64,000 nucleotides of DNA from Bacteroidota bacterium (GTDB lineage: Bacteria > Bacteroidota > Bacteroidia > Cytophagales > Cyclobacteriaceae). The notes under the pieces were generated by a model. It saw nothing but the letters and a program-made list of their open reading frames with translations. It did not search any database and was not told where the DNA came from. Where the stretch lies: positions 124,001 through 188,000 of the forward strand of contig JAEYWY010000022.1 of assembly GCA_023428695.1 (NCBI GenBank). Reading direction: 5' to 3'. The first letter of the stretch is position 1, and each line of letters opens with the position of its first letter. Shown piece by piece: positions 1-9,540 of the stretch. The translations under genes were made by a program, and so were the position numbers.

Positions 1-1217
1 GGGTTGATGCACGTATCGACCTGGCCGACCCGGAGCGAAAGCCGTTACCTCGTCCTGATATCCGCAGCATGTTACGACCTCTTGGCCCTGTAGGTGTGTT
101 TGGTGCAAGCAATTTCCCGCTTGCGTTTTCCGTTGCCGGCGGCGACACTGCTTCGGCACTCGCTGCAGGATGTACGGTGGTTGTGAAAGCGCATCCCTCC
201 CACCCCGGCACGAGTGAACTTGTTGGTTTAGCCATACAGCGCGCGGTCCAAAAGGCAGGTATGCCCGAAGGAACATTTTCCATGGTGCACGGCCACAGTA
301 CACGCGTGGGACTTGCTATTGTGCGTCATAAGGACATTTGCGCGATTGGATTCACCGGTTCATTTCACGGAGGAAAAGCACTATTCGATGAGGCCGCCAG
401 GCGCGATGTACCGATACCGGTATACGCAGAAATGGGCAGCACGAATCCCGTTTTCATTTTGCCCGGCGCCTTATCCGAACGCCGCGAAGCTATTGCGAGG
501 GATCTGGCCGCGTCGGTCACCATGGGAACCGGTCAGTTTTGTACCAACCCGGGCCTGGTAGTTTTGCAGGATTCAGATACGGCACAGGCGTTTAAGACGC
601 AACTTGCCGAAACAATAGGTGGTATCGCCCCGGGCGTGATGCTCAACAGCCGGATTCAACGCAGTTACGAGGAAGGCCTCCAACGCCTCGGCAGCAATTC
701 AACGGTACGGGTACTCGCAAAGGGAACTCCTCAGGGCGATGGTTGCCTCGGCGGTGCCGCATTCCTTGAAGTTGCTGGTTCAGATTTCCTCCGGGACGAA
801 TCGCTTGAGCAGGAAGTCTTCGGTCCATCAACGCTGGCAGTAGGCGCAAACACCCGCTCACAGCTACTGGAAATTGCGAAGAAACTTTCGGGACACCTTA
901 CGGCGACTGTTCATGGAACACAACAGGACCTGCTTGAATACCGCGACCTTTTTGAAATCCTCGAACAAAAGGTGGGCAGACTGCTGATCAACGGCTACCC
1001 TACTGGCGTTGAGGTTTGTCATGCGATGGTGCACGGTGGTCCTTATCCTTCTGCTTCGGATAGCCGCACAACGTCCGTGGGCACACTCGCGATCCTGCGC
1101 TTCTGCAGACCAGTTTGTTACCAGGCGTTTCCGGATGAATTGCTTCCCGAAGAATTGAAGGCCGGCAATCCGCTCGGAATTCTCCGATTGGTCAACGGCG
1201 AATACGGAAGAAAGTAA
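1..1217 (+). CDS. Alpha-ketoglutarate semialdehyde dehydrogenase (NADP+), 5' truncated by window
   Basis: Aldehyde dehydrogenase superfamily enzyme that oxidises 2,5-dioxovalerate to 2-oxoglutarate, the last step of several oxidative sugar-acid, pentose and hydroxyproline routes. The reading frame is open to base 3, before the first ATG (69), and upstream codons encode family-like sequence (RIDLADPERKPLPRPDIR), so the gene starts outside the window. Visible motifs are GVFGASNFPLAFSVAGGD (the cofactor-binding lead-in), VVVKAHPSHPGTSE, the EMGSTNP glutamate segment, and the catalytic cysteine in MGTGQFCTNPG. The C-terminal INGYPTGVEVCHAMVHGGPYP block is typical of this subfamily. It converges on the xylanase gene with 10 bp between stops. 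Proximity to xylan genes suggests a role in pentose or uronate breakdown; that is inference. Confidence 0.9.
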   Translation, partial: VDARIDLADPERKPLPRPDIRSMLRPLGPVGVFGASNFPLAFSVAGGDTASALAAGCTVVVKAHPSHPGTSELVGLAIQRAVQKAGMPEGTFSMVHGHSTRVGLAIVRHKDICAIGFTGSFHGGKALFDEAARRDVPIPVYAEMGSTNPVFILPGALSERREAIARDLAASVTMGTGQFCTNPGLVVLQDSDTAQAFKTQLAETIGGIAPGVMLNSRIQRSYEEGLQRLGSNSTVRVLAKGTPQGDGCLGGAAFLEVAGSDFLRDESLEQEVFGPSTLAVGANTRSQLLEIAKKLSGHLTATVHGTQQDLLEYRDLFEILEQKVGRLLINGYPTGVEVCHAMVHGGPYPSASDSRTTSVGTLAILRFCRPVCYQAFPDELLPEELKAGNPLGILRLVNGEYGRK

Positions 1218-1227
1218 ACGCGCGAAA

Positions 1228-2496
1228 CTAGTTCACCACCAGCTTGCGCGTGATAATGCTGTTGCGTTTTTTCAACTGCAACAGATAAATGCCTTTCGGT
1301 GCAGTCCACACGATCTCAGTCGCCTCGCTGAAGTTTTGTTGTATTGTATTGATCGTCGCGCCCTTAAGGTCGCGGATAGCGACTTCGCGCGCACCTGCGG
1401 GTACCGATATCGTTATGACTGCGCCATGCGAGGGATTCGGGTAGACAGAAAACCCTGAATCATCCTTTTCAACAGAAGTAATCGGATAGCAGAACGTTCC
1501 ACCATAAGTTTCCGGTACGTATTCCTTCAGCCATGCGAGTGCCGGGCGTTCCGAGTTGTTGCTTCGTTTGAGGAATGCAGTTTCTTGCCACGTCTCATTC
1601 TGACGATATCCCCATAGCGTGATGCCCTGCACAGCGGTGTGATTCCAGAGTACAGGAAAAATCTTTTTGTACAGATCGAGTTGCTGATTGTCATTCGGGG
1701 TGCCTGTATTGCCAATATTACCCAGATCGAATTCAGAGATGTATACGGGAAGTCCTGTCGCACCAAGCTTGTCGAGATTAGCTTTGAGCGTTGCCTCCGG
1801 TGCGTTTTCCAACTCAAAACGGTGACCCTGTACGCCAATTCCGTCAACAAGACCGAGGTCGCCTAACAGCTTGATAATCGCGAGATATTGTGTCGTTCGT
1901 GTATTGTCGTTAATAATGCCGTACTCATTGATAAGGAGTTTCGCGTTTGGGCAATACCCCCGTGCAAGTTCGAAAGATTTGATCACCCAATCCCAGCCGG
2001 TGGCACCCGCTCCACCAAGCGCGTCGATGTAATTTCCGTTTCCCGGTCCGCTCGGCGGATCATGCAACGGTTCGTTAACGACATCGATAAACGCCATATC
2101 AGGATATCGCGTACACACCAACTCCATCATCTCTTCAATCTCCGCCAGTTGTTCTTCAGTGGTCAGGGTTTCAATCCATGCAGGTTGCTGATTTCCCCAG
2201 ATGAACGTATGATGCTTGAACGGTATCCCGTTAGTGGTAGCGTAGTCGTATGCAACATCCATTGCATTCCAGTTGTAACCATCCTGAGTCGGTTCCAGGG
2301 ATTGCCACTTGCCACCGTTCTCGGGAGTAATCTGATTCCAGTATTGTCCAAAATCCGCTGGAACACTGCTGTTGACGACATTCCCAAGAAATTTGCATTT
2401 GCCGTCGGCGATTTGCGCGCTACTGGGTACGGCGAATCCCAGACATAATACGAGCAGCAATGTGACGGGAAATACTGAGTGTGAGTTGGTTAGCAT
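1228..2496 (-). CDS. GH10 endo-1,4-beta-xylanase, secreted by type IX system
   Basis: Cleaves internal beta-1,4 bonds of xylan outside the cell. The protein has 422 residues: a signal peptide (residues 1-28, ending SSAQ), a GH10 catalytic barrel (about 30-335), and a C-terminal T9SS sorting domain (about 350-422, starting FSVYPNPSHG and ending ITRKLVVN). GH10 signatures seen are KHHTFIWGNQQPAW, the acid/base glutamate E142 in DVVNEPL and the nucleophile E255 in YISEFDLG. The start ATG follows no clear ribosome-binding site, as usual in this phylum. It is divergent from the LacI gene, with a palindromic operator 67 bp upstream of its start, so repression by that LacI protein is likely. No separate carbohydrate-binding module is seen. 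Confidence 0.95.
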   Translation of the reverse strand: MLTNSHSVFPVTLLLVLCLGFAVPSSAQIADGKCKFLGNVVNSSVPADFGQYWNQITPENGGKWQSLEPTQDGYNWNAMDVAYDYATTNGIPFKHHTFIWGNQQPAWIETLTTEEQLAEIEEMMELVCTRYPDMAFIDVVNEPLHDPPSGPGNGNYIDALGGAGATGWDWVIKSFELARGYCPNAKLLINEYGIINDNTRTTQYLAIIKLLGDLGLVDGIGVQGHRFELENAPEATLKANLDKLGATGLPVYISEFDLGNIGNTGTPNDNQQLDLYKKIFPVLWNHTAVQGITLWGYRQNETWQETAFLKRSNNSERPALAWLKEYVPETYGGTFCYPITSVEKDDSGFSVYPNPSHGAVITISVPAGAREVAIRDLKGATINTIQQNFSEATEIVWTAPKGIYLLQLKKRNSIITRKLVVN

Positions 2497-2562
2497 AGGA
2501 AAAATTTAGGATGGCTTTTGAAACGTCGATTCACCGCTAAAATCAATGATAATTGCTCCAAT

Positions 2563-2576
2563 TGCAACCGATTGCA
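2563..2576. promoter_or_regulatory. LacI-family operator (primary copy)
   Basis: TGCAACCGATTGCA is a near-perfect palindrome around a central CG, matching the general LacI-family operator pattern TGCAANCGNTTGCA. It lies in the 195-bp divergent spacer between the xylanase and the LacI gene, 67 bp upstream of the xylanase start. Which regulator binds it is inferred from position. Confidence 0.75.
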
Positions 2577-2629
2577 GAATATTTTTTTACTTTTGGTAAG
2601 AAATTGAGTCGAACGCATACGCCAGTCAA

Positions 2630-2643
2630 TGCAACCGATTTAA
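2630..2643. promoter_or_regulatory. LacI-family operator, degenerate second copy
   Basis: TGCAACCGATTTAA shares its first 11 bases with the operator at 2563 and then diverges. It lies about 50 bp upstream of the LacI start, 67 bp from the first copy. It could support autoregulation or looping between two sites; this is inference. Confidence 0.5.
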
Positions 2644-2691
2644 TTCCAATTTTCCAGTTTAGTTTCTTATCTTTTGCAGAATGTCCTTACC

Positions 2692-3723
2692 ATGAGCTTT
2701 CAGAAAGACGTCACTATTTACGATATCGCTGAGGCGCTGAGTCTTTCTCCCGCAACGATCAGCCGCGGCCTCAAAGACCACCCCGCAATTAAGAAAGACA
2801 CCAAGCGCCGCATTCTCGAGAAAGCCCGGGAAATGGGCTACCAACACAATCACTTTGCAAGCGGTCTCCGGCGAAACCGAACGAATACAATCGGTGTGAT
2901 TGTCCCCCGGCTTAACAGCTACTTCATGTCTACTGTTATTTCTGGTATTGAGAAAGTAGCGAATGAAGCGGGATACAACCTTGTCATCAGCCAGAGTCTG
3001 GAATCGGTCCGGAAGGAAGCTATGAACGTAAGAACGCTTTTTAACAGCCGCGTTGACGGACTCCTGGTCTCAGCCGCGTACGACACGGAAGATACAAAAC
3101 ATTTCGAGCTGTTTCTTGATAAAGGAATTCCGGTGATCTTCTTCGACCGTATTCTCGAACACCCGAATTGCACTACGATCGTAATCGACAATCAAAAAGC
3201 GGGATACGAAGTAACACAACACCTCATCTCGCAGGGATGCAGACGCATCGTTCACATCACGGCGAACCTTAACAGAAACGTATATTCCGATCGTTTACGT
3301 GGCTACAGGCAGGCGCTCGAGGAGAATGGAATTCCATACGATGAAAAACTTGTCATCATCAATAACCTCAGTGATCAGGCGGGAATTGAAGCAGCAGACC
3401 AGATCCGCGAAATGCGTCCAATGCCCGACGGAATCTTCTCGGCGAACGACTCGTGTGCGGTAAGTTGTATTCGGCAGCTTAAGCTTTCAGGTATCAAGAT
3501 ACCCGGAGAAATTGCCGTTGCAGGATTTAACAACGACCCCCATTCGAAAGTGATCGAACCCAATCTCACCACCGTTGATTACCCCGGACACGAAATGGGG
3601 GAAGTTGCCGCGTCACTACTCATACGCAGGCTCAACAAAACCGAAGGAGCCAGTATGGATTCGATGGTGCTGAAACACAGACTGGTTATCCGCGAATCTT
3701 CGCTCCGCAAAGGAGACAACTAG
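2692..3723 (+). CDS. LacI-family transcriptional regulator
   Basis: Sugar-responsive DNA-binding regulator of 343 residues from the ATG at 2692; an in-frame TTG at 2674 is possible but less likely because the family normally begins just before the VTIYDIAEALSLSPATISRGL helix-turn-helix. After the HTH and hinge helix (about residues 5-60) comes a periplasmic-binding-protein-like effector domain (TIGVIVPRLNSYFMSTVISGIE to the end). It is divergent from the GH10 xylanase and upstream of the GH67 alpha-glucuronidase (22 bp from its stop to the ATG), with operators in the divergent spacer. It probably controls both xylan genes; the inducer, perhaps a xylo-oligosaccharide or aldouronate, is not determinable from sequence. 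Confidence 0.92.
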   Translation: MSFQKDVTIYDIAEALSLSPATISRGLKDHPAIKKDTKRRILEKAREMGYQHNHFASGLRRNRTNTIGVIVPRLNSYFMSTVISGIEKVANEAGYNLVISQSLESVRKEAMNVRTLFNSRVDGLLVSAAYDTEDTKHFELFLDKGIPVIFFDRILEHPNCTTIVIDNQKAGYEVTQHLISQGCRRIVHITANLNRNVYSDRLRGYRQALEENGIPYDEKLVIINNLSDQAGIEAADQIREMRPMPDGIFSANDSCAVSCIRQLKLSGIKIPGEIAVAGFNNDPHSKVIEPNLTTVDYPGHEMGEVAASLLIRRLNKTEGASMDSMVLKHRLVIRESSLRKGDN

Positions 3724-3745
3724 ACAATCATACAACCCTTTGACT

Positions 3746-5908
3746 ATGCTTAGAATATTTGGTATCTGCCTGCTATTTCTTTTCAGTATGCTGACGTTGT
3801 CGGCCGAAGACGGGTACGAGCTATGGCTGCGTTATCCCTGCGTAACGGACGCCGCACGTTTAAAAGATTATCAGTCACGGATCCAAAGTGTCTTTCTTCG
3901 GAAAAGCTCACCCACCAGGGAAATCATCGCAGCAGAATTGGAGAAAGGTTTTTCCGGATTGCTCGGCAAATCAATTCCTGCATCTGCAAAAACGGAAAAC
4001 GGAACACTCATCATCGCCACGGCCGATGAAGACGTGATGAAGCAATTTCAGGAGATAAAAAGCCGCGTAGCAGCGCAGGGCAGAGAAGGTTACCTGATCC
4101 AGACCCAAACCACGAAGGGAAAGACATGCATCATAATAACTGCCAACTCAGACATCGGACTCCTGTATGGCAGCTTCCATTTTCTGCGCCTCCTGCAGAC
4201 AGCCTCTCCGTTGCAAGCCGTCGCGATTACAAGTACGCCAAAGATCAATCACCGGCTGTTAAATCATTGGGACAACCTTGACCGGACTGTCGAACGCGGC
4301 TATGCAGGATTTTCGCTTTGGGACTGGCACAAACTTCCGGACTACATCGATCCGCGATATCAGGACTATGCACGGGCCAACGCTTCCGTGGGTATCAACG
4401 GAACTGTAGTCACCAACGTGAATGCAAACGCGCTCGTGCTCACACGGCCTTATCTTGAAAAAGTACAGGCACTTGCCAATGTGTTCAGGCCGTATGGCAT
4501 TCGCGTATACCTCACCGCGCGATTCAGCGCGCCCATTGAAATCGGAAAACTTCCTACAGCAGATCCGCTTGATCCGGACGTACGTCGCTGGTGGCAGGAT
4601 AAAGCGAAGGAAATTTATTCACTCATTCCGGATTTTGGTGGATTCCTCGTCAAGGCTAACTCCGAGGGACAGCCGGGGCCGCAGAATTACAAGCGTTCAC
4701 ATGCCGACGGTGCCAACATGCTTGCCGAAGCCGTTCAACCGTTTGGCGGTATCGTAATGTGGCGTGCATTTGTCTATGCGAACGAAGACAAAACCGACCG
4801 CGTGAAGCAAGCGTATAACGAGTTTGTTCCGCTGGACGGAAAGTTTCTTCCGAATGTTATCGTGCAAGTAAAGAACGGACCGCTTGACTTTCAACCGCGT
4901 GAACCGTTTCATCCCCTGTTTGGAGCAACGCCGCAAACACCGTTGATGATGGAGTTCCAGCTTACACAGGAGTATCTGGGTTTTGCCACACACCTTGTTT
5001 ATCTGCCCACGCTTTTTGGCGAGGTACTGGACAGCGACACGTTCATAAAAGGTGAAGGATCGACAGTGAGGAAAGTAATCGACGGGACATTGTTTAACGA
5101 TACCCTGACTGCTATCGCCGGTGTCTCGAATATCGGCAACGACAGAAACTGGTGTGGCCATCCCTTTGCGCAGGCCAACTGGTACGCTTATGGGCGGATG
5201 GCCTGGAATCCCGACGCTGATGTTCAACAACTTGCTAACGAGTGGACATCGATGACTTTCACAACCAATGACCGCGCGCGTTCAACCATTGTTGACATGA
5301 TGATGCGTTCGCGCGAAATCACGGTAAACTACATGACACCACTCGGACTCCATCACATCATGGGTTGGAGCCACCACTACGGACCCGCGCCGTGGATTGC
5401 CAACAAACAGCGCGAAGACTGGACTTCGGTGTATTACCATAAAGCAGATAGCCTTGGCGTCGGGTTTGACCGTACGAAGACGGGCAGCAATGCGCTGGAA
5501 CAGTATCATCCGCGTGTGCAGAAGATTTACGAAGATGCCAAAACATGCCCTGATGAATACCTGTTGTGGTTTCATCATCTGCCGTGGACCTTTCGCATGA
5601 AATCAGGCAAAACGTTATGGGACGAGCTATGCTACCATTACTATTCTGGTGCTAAAGACGTATCGGGCCTCCAGACGCAATGGCAGAGTGTAAAGAATGC
5701 GATTGATCCGGAGCGTTTTGATCATATCACAACGTTATTGAAAATCCAGGAAAAGGAAGCTCGCTGGTGGCGTGACGCATGCGTACTCTATTTCCAATCT
5801 TTCTCAAAACAAAAGATTCCGGATGATCTCGAAAAACCGGAAAATGATCTGAAGTACTATCAATCCCAGGAATTCCCTTATGCTCCCGGCATAAGACCGG
5901 GCTGGTAA
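3746..5908 (+). CDS. GH67 alpha-glucuronidase
   Basis: Removes (4-O-methyl)glucuronic acid from the ends of glucuronoxylan oligosaccharides, complementing the GH10 xylanase. The ATG at 3746 gives a 720-residue protein with a signal peptide (MLRIFGICLLFLFSMLTLSAED), so it acts in the periplasm or at the surface; a TTG at 3740 is also in frame. The family block HWDNLDRTVERGYAGFSLWDW is present, as are candidate catalytic residues by comparison with known GH67 enzymes: the acid glutamate in NSEGQPGP (about 307), the aspartate in NGPLDFQ (about 381) and the glutamate in MMEFQLTQEY (about 403). Full length for the family. Probably cotranscribed with the LacI gene. No T9SS sorting domain is seen. 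Confidence 0.95.
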   Translation: MLRIFGICLLFLFSMLTLSAEDGYELWLRYPCVTDAARLKDYQSRIQSVFLRKSSPTREIIAAELEKGFSGLLGKSIPASAKTENGTLIIATADEDVMKQFQEIKSRVAAQGREGYLIQTQTTKGKTCIIITANSDIGLLYGSFHFLRLLQTASPLQAVAITSTPKINHRLLNHWDNLDRTVERGYAGFSLWDWHKLPDYIDPRYQDYARANASVGINGTVVTNVNANALVLTRPYLEKVQALANVFRPYGIRVYLTARFSAPIEIGKLPTADPLDPDVRRWWQDKAKEIYSLIPDFGGFLVKANSEGQPGPQNYKRSHADGANMLAEAVQPFGGIVMWRAFVYANEDKTDRVKQAYNEFVPLDGKFLPNVIVQVKNGPLDFQPREPFHPLFGATPQTPLMMEFQLTQEYLGFATHLVYLPTLFGEVLDSDTFIKGEGSTVRKVIDGTLFNDTLTAIAGVSNIGNDRNWCGHPFAQANWYAYGRMAWNPDADVQQLANEWTSMTFTTNDRARSTIVDMMMRSREITVNYMTPLGLHHIMGWSHHYGPAPWIANKQREDWTSVYYHKADSLGVGFDRTKTGSNALEQYHPRVQKIYEDAKTCPDEYLLWFHHLPWTFRMKSGKTLWDELCYHYYSGAKDVSGLQTQWQSVKNAIDPERFDHITTLLKIQEKEARWWRDACVLYFQSFSKQKIPDDLEKPENDLKYYQSQEFPYAPGIRPGW

Positions 5909-5976
5909 GGTGGATATTTCTTTCTATTTACACTATTTGTGTAGAATTTAATACTTCAATAGAGACAGAATTGTCA

Positions 5977-6007
5977 TTGGCCTAAGGTCGGTGGCTTGGT
6001 ATATTTT
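5977..6007 (+). promoter_or_regulatory. Candidate Bacteroidota promoter for trehalose synthase
   Basis: TTG at 5977 followed 20 bp later by TATATTTT at 6000 resembles the Bacteroidota consensus (TTTG, about 19-21 bp, TAnnTTTG). It is about 48 bp upstream of the ATG at 6055. Pattern match only. Confidence 0.45.
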
Positions 6008-6054
6008 TTTTAAGTTTTAATGGAGCCCTGCAAGATCCCACAAAAAGTAAATCT

Positions 6055-9000
6055 ATGTCCCAGACCCATCAGACATTTGACGATAAATTGCATTGGTATA
6101 AGGATGCAGTAATTTACGAACTTCATATCAAGGCATTTCGCGACGGAAGCGGCGATGGAATCGGTGACTTCCGTGGGCTCCTGGAAAAACTCGACTACCT
6201 TAAAGACCTTGGTATTACGGCAATCTGGCTGCTACCCTTTTATCCATCACCGCTGCGCGATGATGGTTACGATATTTCCGATTATTATTCAATCAATCCT
6301 GCGTACGGTGACCTTCGCCAGTTTCAGCAGCTCCTCAAGGAAGCACATGCACGAAATCTCAAGATCATTACCGAACTCGTTATCAATCACACTTCCGATC
6401 AGCATCCCTGGTTTCAGCGTGCGCGCAGAGCTCCGAAAGGTTCCCCGGAACGAGACTATTACGTCTGGACTGACGACCCAACGAAATACAAGGACGTCAG
6501 AATAATCTTTCAGGATTTCGAAAGTTCAAACTGGACGTGGGATCCCGTCGCTGGTCAGTATTACTGGCACCGTTTCTTTCATCACCAGCCGGATCTCAAT
6601 TACGATAACCCGCAGGTTCAGCAGGAGGTTTTTGACATTCTCAATTTCTGGTGCCGAATGGGTGTAGACGGATTCAGACTCGATGCTGTTCCCTATCTCT
6701 TCGAACGCGAAGGCACAAACGGCGAAAATCTTCCCGAGACACATGCGTTTCTGAAAAAGCTTCGCCGACACATCGACGAGAATTTCCCGGGAACGTTATT
6801 GCTTGCCGAAGCAAACATGTGGCCCGAAGATTCTGCCGCATACTTCGGAGACGGCGATGAGTGCCACATGAACTATCACTTCCCTGTCATGCCGCGTATG
6901 TTCATGGCGTTGCAGACAGAAGACCGGTATCCGATCACGGATATATTTGACCAAACGCCAGACATCCCGGAAACATGCCAGTGGGCGATATTCCTTCGCA
7001 ATCACGACGAGCTGACGCTTGAGATGGTTACTGATGAGGAGCGCGACTACATGTACAAGGTTTACGTGAAGGATCCAAAGGCACGGATCAACCTTGGCAT
7101 CCGGCATCGGCTTGCACCGTTGATGGGTAACAACCGGAAAAAAATTCAGCTCCTGAATTATCTTTTGTTTTCACTTCCCGGCACACCGGTCATTTACTAT
7201 GGCGACGAGATCGGTATGGGCGACAACTTTTACCTCGGCGACCGCGATGGTGTCCGGACTCCGATGCAGTGGAGCGCCGACCGCAATGCCGGATTTTCGT
7301 CGACGAACCCGCATCGTCTTTACCTGCCGGTGATACTTGATCCGGAGTATCATTATGAATCGCTCAATGTTGAACTGCAATCACAGAGTACATCCTCATT
7401 GCTGTGGTGGATGAAACGACTCATTAACAAGCGAAGACAATATAAAGCGCTTAGCCGTGGCGATATGCAGTTCATCCATTCTGAGAATCCCAAGATACTT
7501 GCATTCACACGAACATTTGAAGACGAGACGCTGCTTGTAATCGTTAACCTTTCACGCTATACACAACCTGCCGAAATCGATATCGAACGATTTCACGGCT
7601 ACATTCCTGTAGAAGTTTTCAGTCGCAACAAGTTTCCGACAATCAAAGAAGGGGCGCCATACTTCTTCACCCTTGGTGCACATGACTGCCTTTGGTTTGT
7701 ACTCGAGAAGGCACAACACCGCGTTGACAATGAGCGGAAACTTCAAACAATCCGCGTTGCGGCCTGGAAAGAACTCCTTGATGAACCCATATTGGAGACG
7801 CTGGAGCGAAAAGTACTGGATGACTATTTCCAACGTATGCGATGGTTTGGAGGCAAAGGCAGAATCATCGAGGATATCCGGATCACGGACCACCTTATCG
7901 TAAACGAAACAGAATTCAGTCCCATAATTTTCCTGATTGAAGTAAGGTACGACAGCGGATTACCAGAGACGTACCAGCTTCCGGTTTCATTTGGCTCGGA
8001 CACTTTCCAGCAAAAATTGCTCGACACCTGTCCGCAGTCGGTGATTGCGCGTTTACAGGTTGGCGAAACCGAAGGCATTCTATACGATGGTATTTATGGA
8101 CTCGAATTGCAGGAAGAGCTTCTGCTCAAAATGGCGCGTCACGATACAACGTTGCGCGTTGATTCGGAAATTGTGTTTTACGGAAATGATGTGTTAGCCG
8201 AACATGTAAAACAGCAGGACCGGATCCGTCCACGCGTGCTGGGCGGGGAACAAAGCAACACGAGCATCATCTACGACAACAAGTTCTTTCTGAAGTTGTT
8301 TCGTAAAGTCGACAGGGCAATAAACCCCGATCTTGAATTGACCCGTTTTCTTTCCGAACAGGCGCGGTTTCCAAGCATACCCGCATTCGTTGGGGCTATC
8401 GAGTGGCGTTTCGAAAAAGATCCGATAGTACTTGGGCTTTTGCAGGAATTGGTTGAAGCCAGCGGTGATGCATGGACCTTTATGCTCGAACGGCTGGACA
8501 CATTCAATGAAAATATTCTCGCTCAACCGGAAATCACGAAACCTTCAGCAGTACGCGGCTCAATCATTGATCCGGTGGAATATGAAAACATTCCTGAGAG
8601 CATGAAGCTGTTGCTTGAGGCGCCGGTTGCAGAACAAGCTTTCCTCCTGGGTGTACGAACTGCTGAAATGCACAAACTGCTCGCCAGCGGAACAACGCCG
8701 GAATTTGTACCGGAACCATATTCGTTGCACTACCAGCGCTCACTTTATGCCGGTCTTCAATCACTGGTGAGAAGTACATTTCAGAGCCAGGCGCGCAACA
8801 TGCATAAGCTGAGCGAAGAAGTTCGCGCTGATGCGCAATTTGTAATGGACCACAAAGACGAAATCCTAAACGTTTTCAAGCGGATATACCAACATAAAAT
8901 TGACGTTGTAAAAATCCGGATACATGGTGACTATCACCTTGGACAGGTGCTTTACACCGGAAAGGATTTTGTGATTACCGATTTTGAGGGTGAGCCAGCG

Positions 9001-9399
9001 CGCAGCTTCAGTGAGCGCCGGTTGAAACGTTCCGCGCTGCGCGATGTTGCCGGTATGATCCGTTCCTTCCATTACGCGGCATACGGCAGCCTCTTTCTCG
9101 ACAATCAGATCCGTAAAGAAGATTACCCGCGCCTGATGCCATTCGTTGAACAGTGGTATCACTATATGAGTGGTTTCTTTATGTCGGCGTATATCGATAC
9201 CGTAAAAGGAAGCGCCTTTATTCCACGTGAAAAGAGCGACCTCGAAATTCTTATGACGACATTCCTTTTGGAGAAGGCTGTGTACGAATTGAATTACGAG
9301 TTAAACAACCGTCCCGATTGGGTGATCATACCGTTGCGTGGAATCAGGGACATCCTTTCCGGTGTGGGATCCCTGGTGGGCGATCGCGTCACTGTGTGA
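6055..9399 (+). CDS. treS: Trehalose synthase-maltokinase fusion (TreS-Mak)
   Basis: Bifunctional protein of 1114 residues. The N-terminal GH13 part (about 1-545) interconverts maltose and trehalose; conserved residues seen are the nucleophile aspartate in GFRLDAVPYLF (about 209), the glutamate in LLAEANMW (about 252) and the aspartate in FLRNHDEL (about 317). The C-terminal part (about 590-1105) is a maltokinase, beginning with the RMRWFGGKGR block and carrying the kinase-like IHGDYHLGQ and ITDFEGEP motifs (about 955-975); it phosphorylates maltose to maltose 1-phosphate. In the known GlgE route that product feeds alpha-glucan synthesis, but no glgE or glgB lies in this window. The gene stands alone with a probable own promoter. 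Confidence 0.95.
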   Translation: MSQTHQTFDDKLHWYKDAVIYELHIKAFRDGSGDGIGDFRGLLEKLDYLKDLGITAIWLLPFYPSPLRDDGYDISDYYSINPAYGDLRQFQQLLKEAHARNLKIITELVINHTSDQHPWFQRARRAPKGSPERDYYVWTDDPTKYKDVRIIFQDFESSNWTWDPVAGQYYWHRFFHHQPDLNYDNPQVQQEVFDILNFWCRMGVDGFRLDAVPYLFEREGTNGENLPETHAFLKKLRRHIDENFPGTLLLAEANMWPEDSAAYFGDGDECHMNYHFPVMPRMFMALQTEDRYPITDIFDQTPDIPETCQWAIFLRNHDELTLEMVTDEERDYMYKVYVKDPKARINLGIRHRLAPLMGNNRKKIQLLNYLLFSLPGTPVIYYGDEIGMGDNFYLGDRDGVRTPMQWSADRNAGFSSTNPHRLYLPVILDPEYHYESLNVELQSQSTSSLLWWMKRLINKRRQYKALSRGDMQFIHSENPKILAFTRTFEDETLLVIVNLSRYTQPAEIDIERFHGYIPVEVFSRNKFPTIKEGAPYFFTLGAHDCLWFVLEKAQHRVDNERKLQTIRVAAWKELLDEPILETLERKVLDDYFQRMRWFGGKGRIIEDIRITDHLIVNETEFSPIIFLIEVRYDSGLPETYQLPVSFGSDTFQQKLLDTCPQSVIARLQVGETEGILYDGIYGLELQEELLLKMARHDTTLRVDSEIVFYGNDVLAEHVKQQDRIRPRVLGGEQSNTSIIYDNKFFLKLFRKVDRAINPDLELTRFLSEQARFPSIPAFVGAIEWRFEKDPIVLGLLQELVEASGDAWTFMLERLDTFNENILAQPEITKPSAVRGSIIDPVEYENIPESMKLLLEAPVAEQAFLLGVRTAEMHKLLASGTTPEFVPEPYSLHYQRSLYAGLQSLVRSTFQSQARNMHKLSEEVRADAQFVMDHKDEILNVFKRIYQHKIDVVKIRIHGDYHLGQVLYTGKDFVITDFEGEPARSFSERRLKRSALRDVAGMIRSFHYAAYGSLFLDNQIRKEDYPRLMPFVEQWYHYMSGFFMSAYIDTVKGSAFIPREKSDLEILMTTFLLEKAVYELNYELNNRPDWVIIPLRGIRDILSGVGSLVGDRVTV

Positions 9400-9418
9400 G
9401 ACAGAATTCATAAAAAAA

Positions 9419-9442
9419 GTCCGATGGAAAAATCCATCGGAC
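9419..9442 (-). terminator. Perfect hairpin, terminator-like mainly for minus strand
   Basis: A 10-bp perfect stem (GTCCGATGGA / TCCATCGGAC) with an AAAA loop, 20 bp after the trehalose synthase stop. A run of seven A precedes it on the plus strand, giving a U-tract after the stem on the minus strand; no T-run follows it on the plus strand. It is therefore best placed to stop a minus-strand transcript, though it may also protect the treS 3' end. Confidence 0.65.
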
Positions 9443-9456
9443 AGAATCCTCATTCA

Positions 9457-9540
9457 GTTTTATCAATTCCAAACTTTCACGAGGACAAACCAACCCTCTG
9501 ATCAAATACCTGTGAAAGTATTTTGGCTGGTTGATAAAAC
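9457..9540. other. Long imperfect inverted repeat (structured RNA candidate)
   Basis: GTTTTATCAA (9457-9466) pairs perfectly with TTGATAAAAC (9531-9540). Inside it CCAA pairs with TTGG (9469-9472 / 9523-9526), ACTTTCAC (9473-9480) pairs with GTGAAAGT (9512-9519), and AGG pairs with CCT, leaving a loop of about 24 nt. On the minus strand an 18-codon reading frame (MSNPRKVLSTSQNTFTGI) starts at 9558 behind GGAGGT and runs into the hairpin. No family was recognised. Confidence 0.5.
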
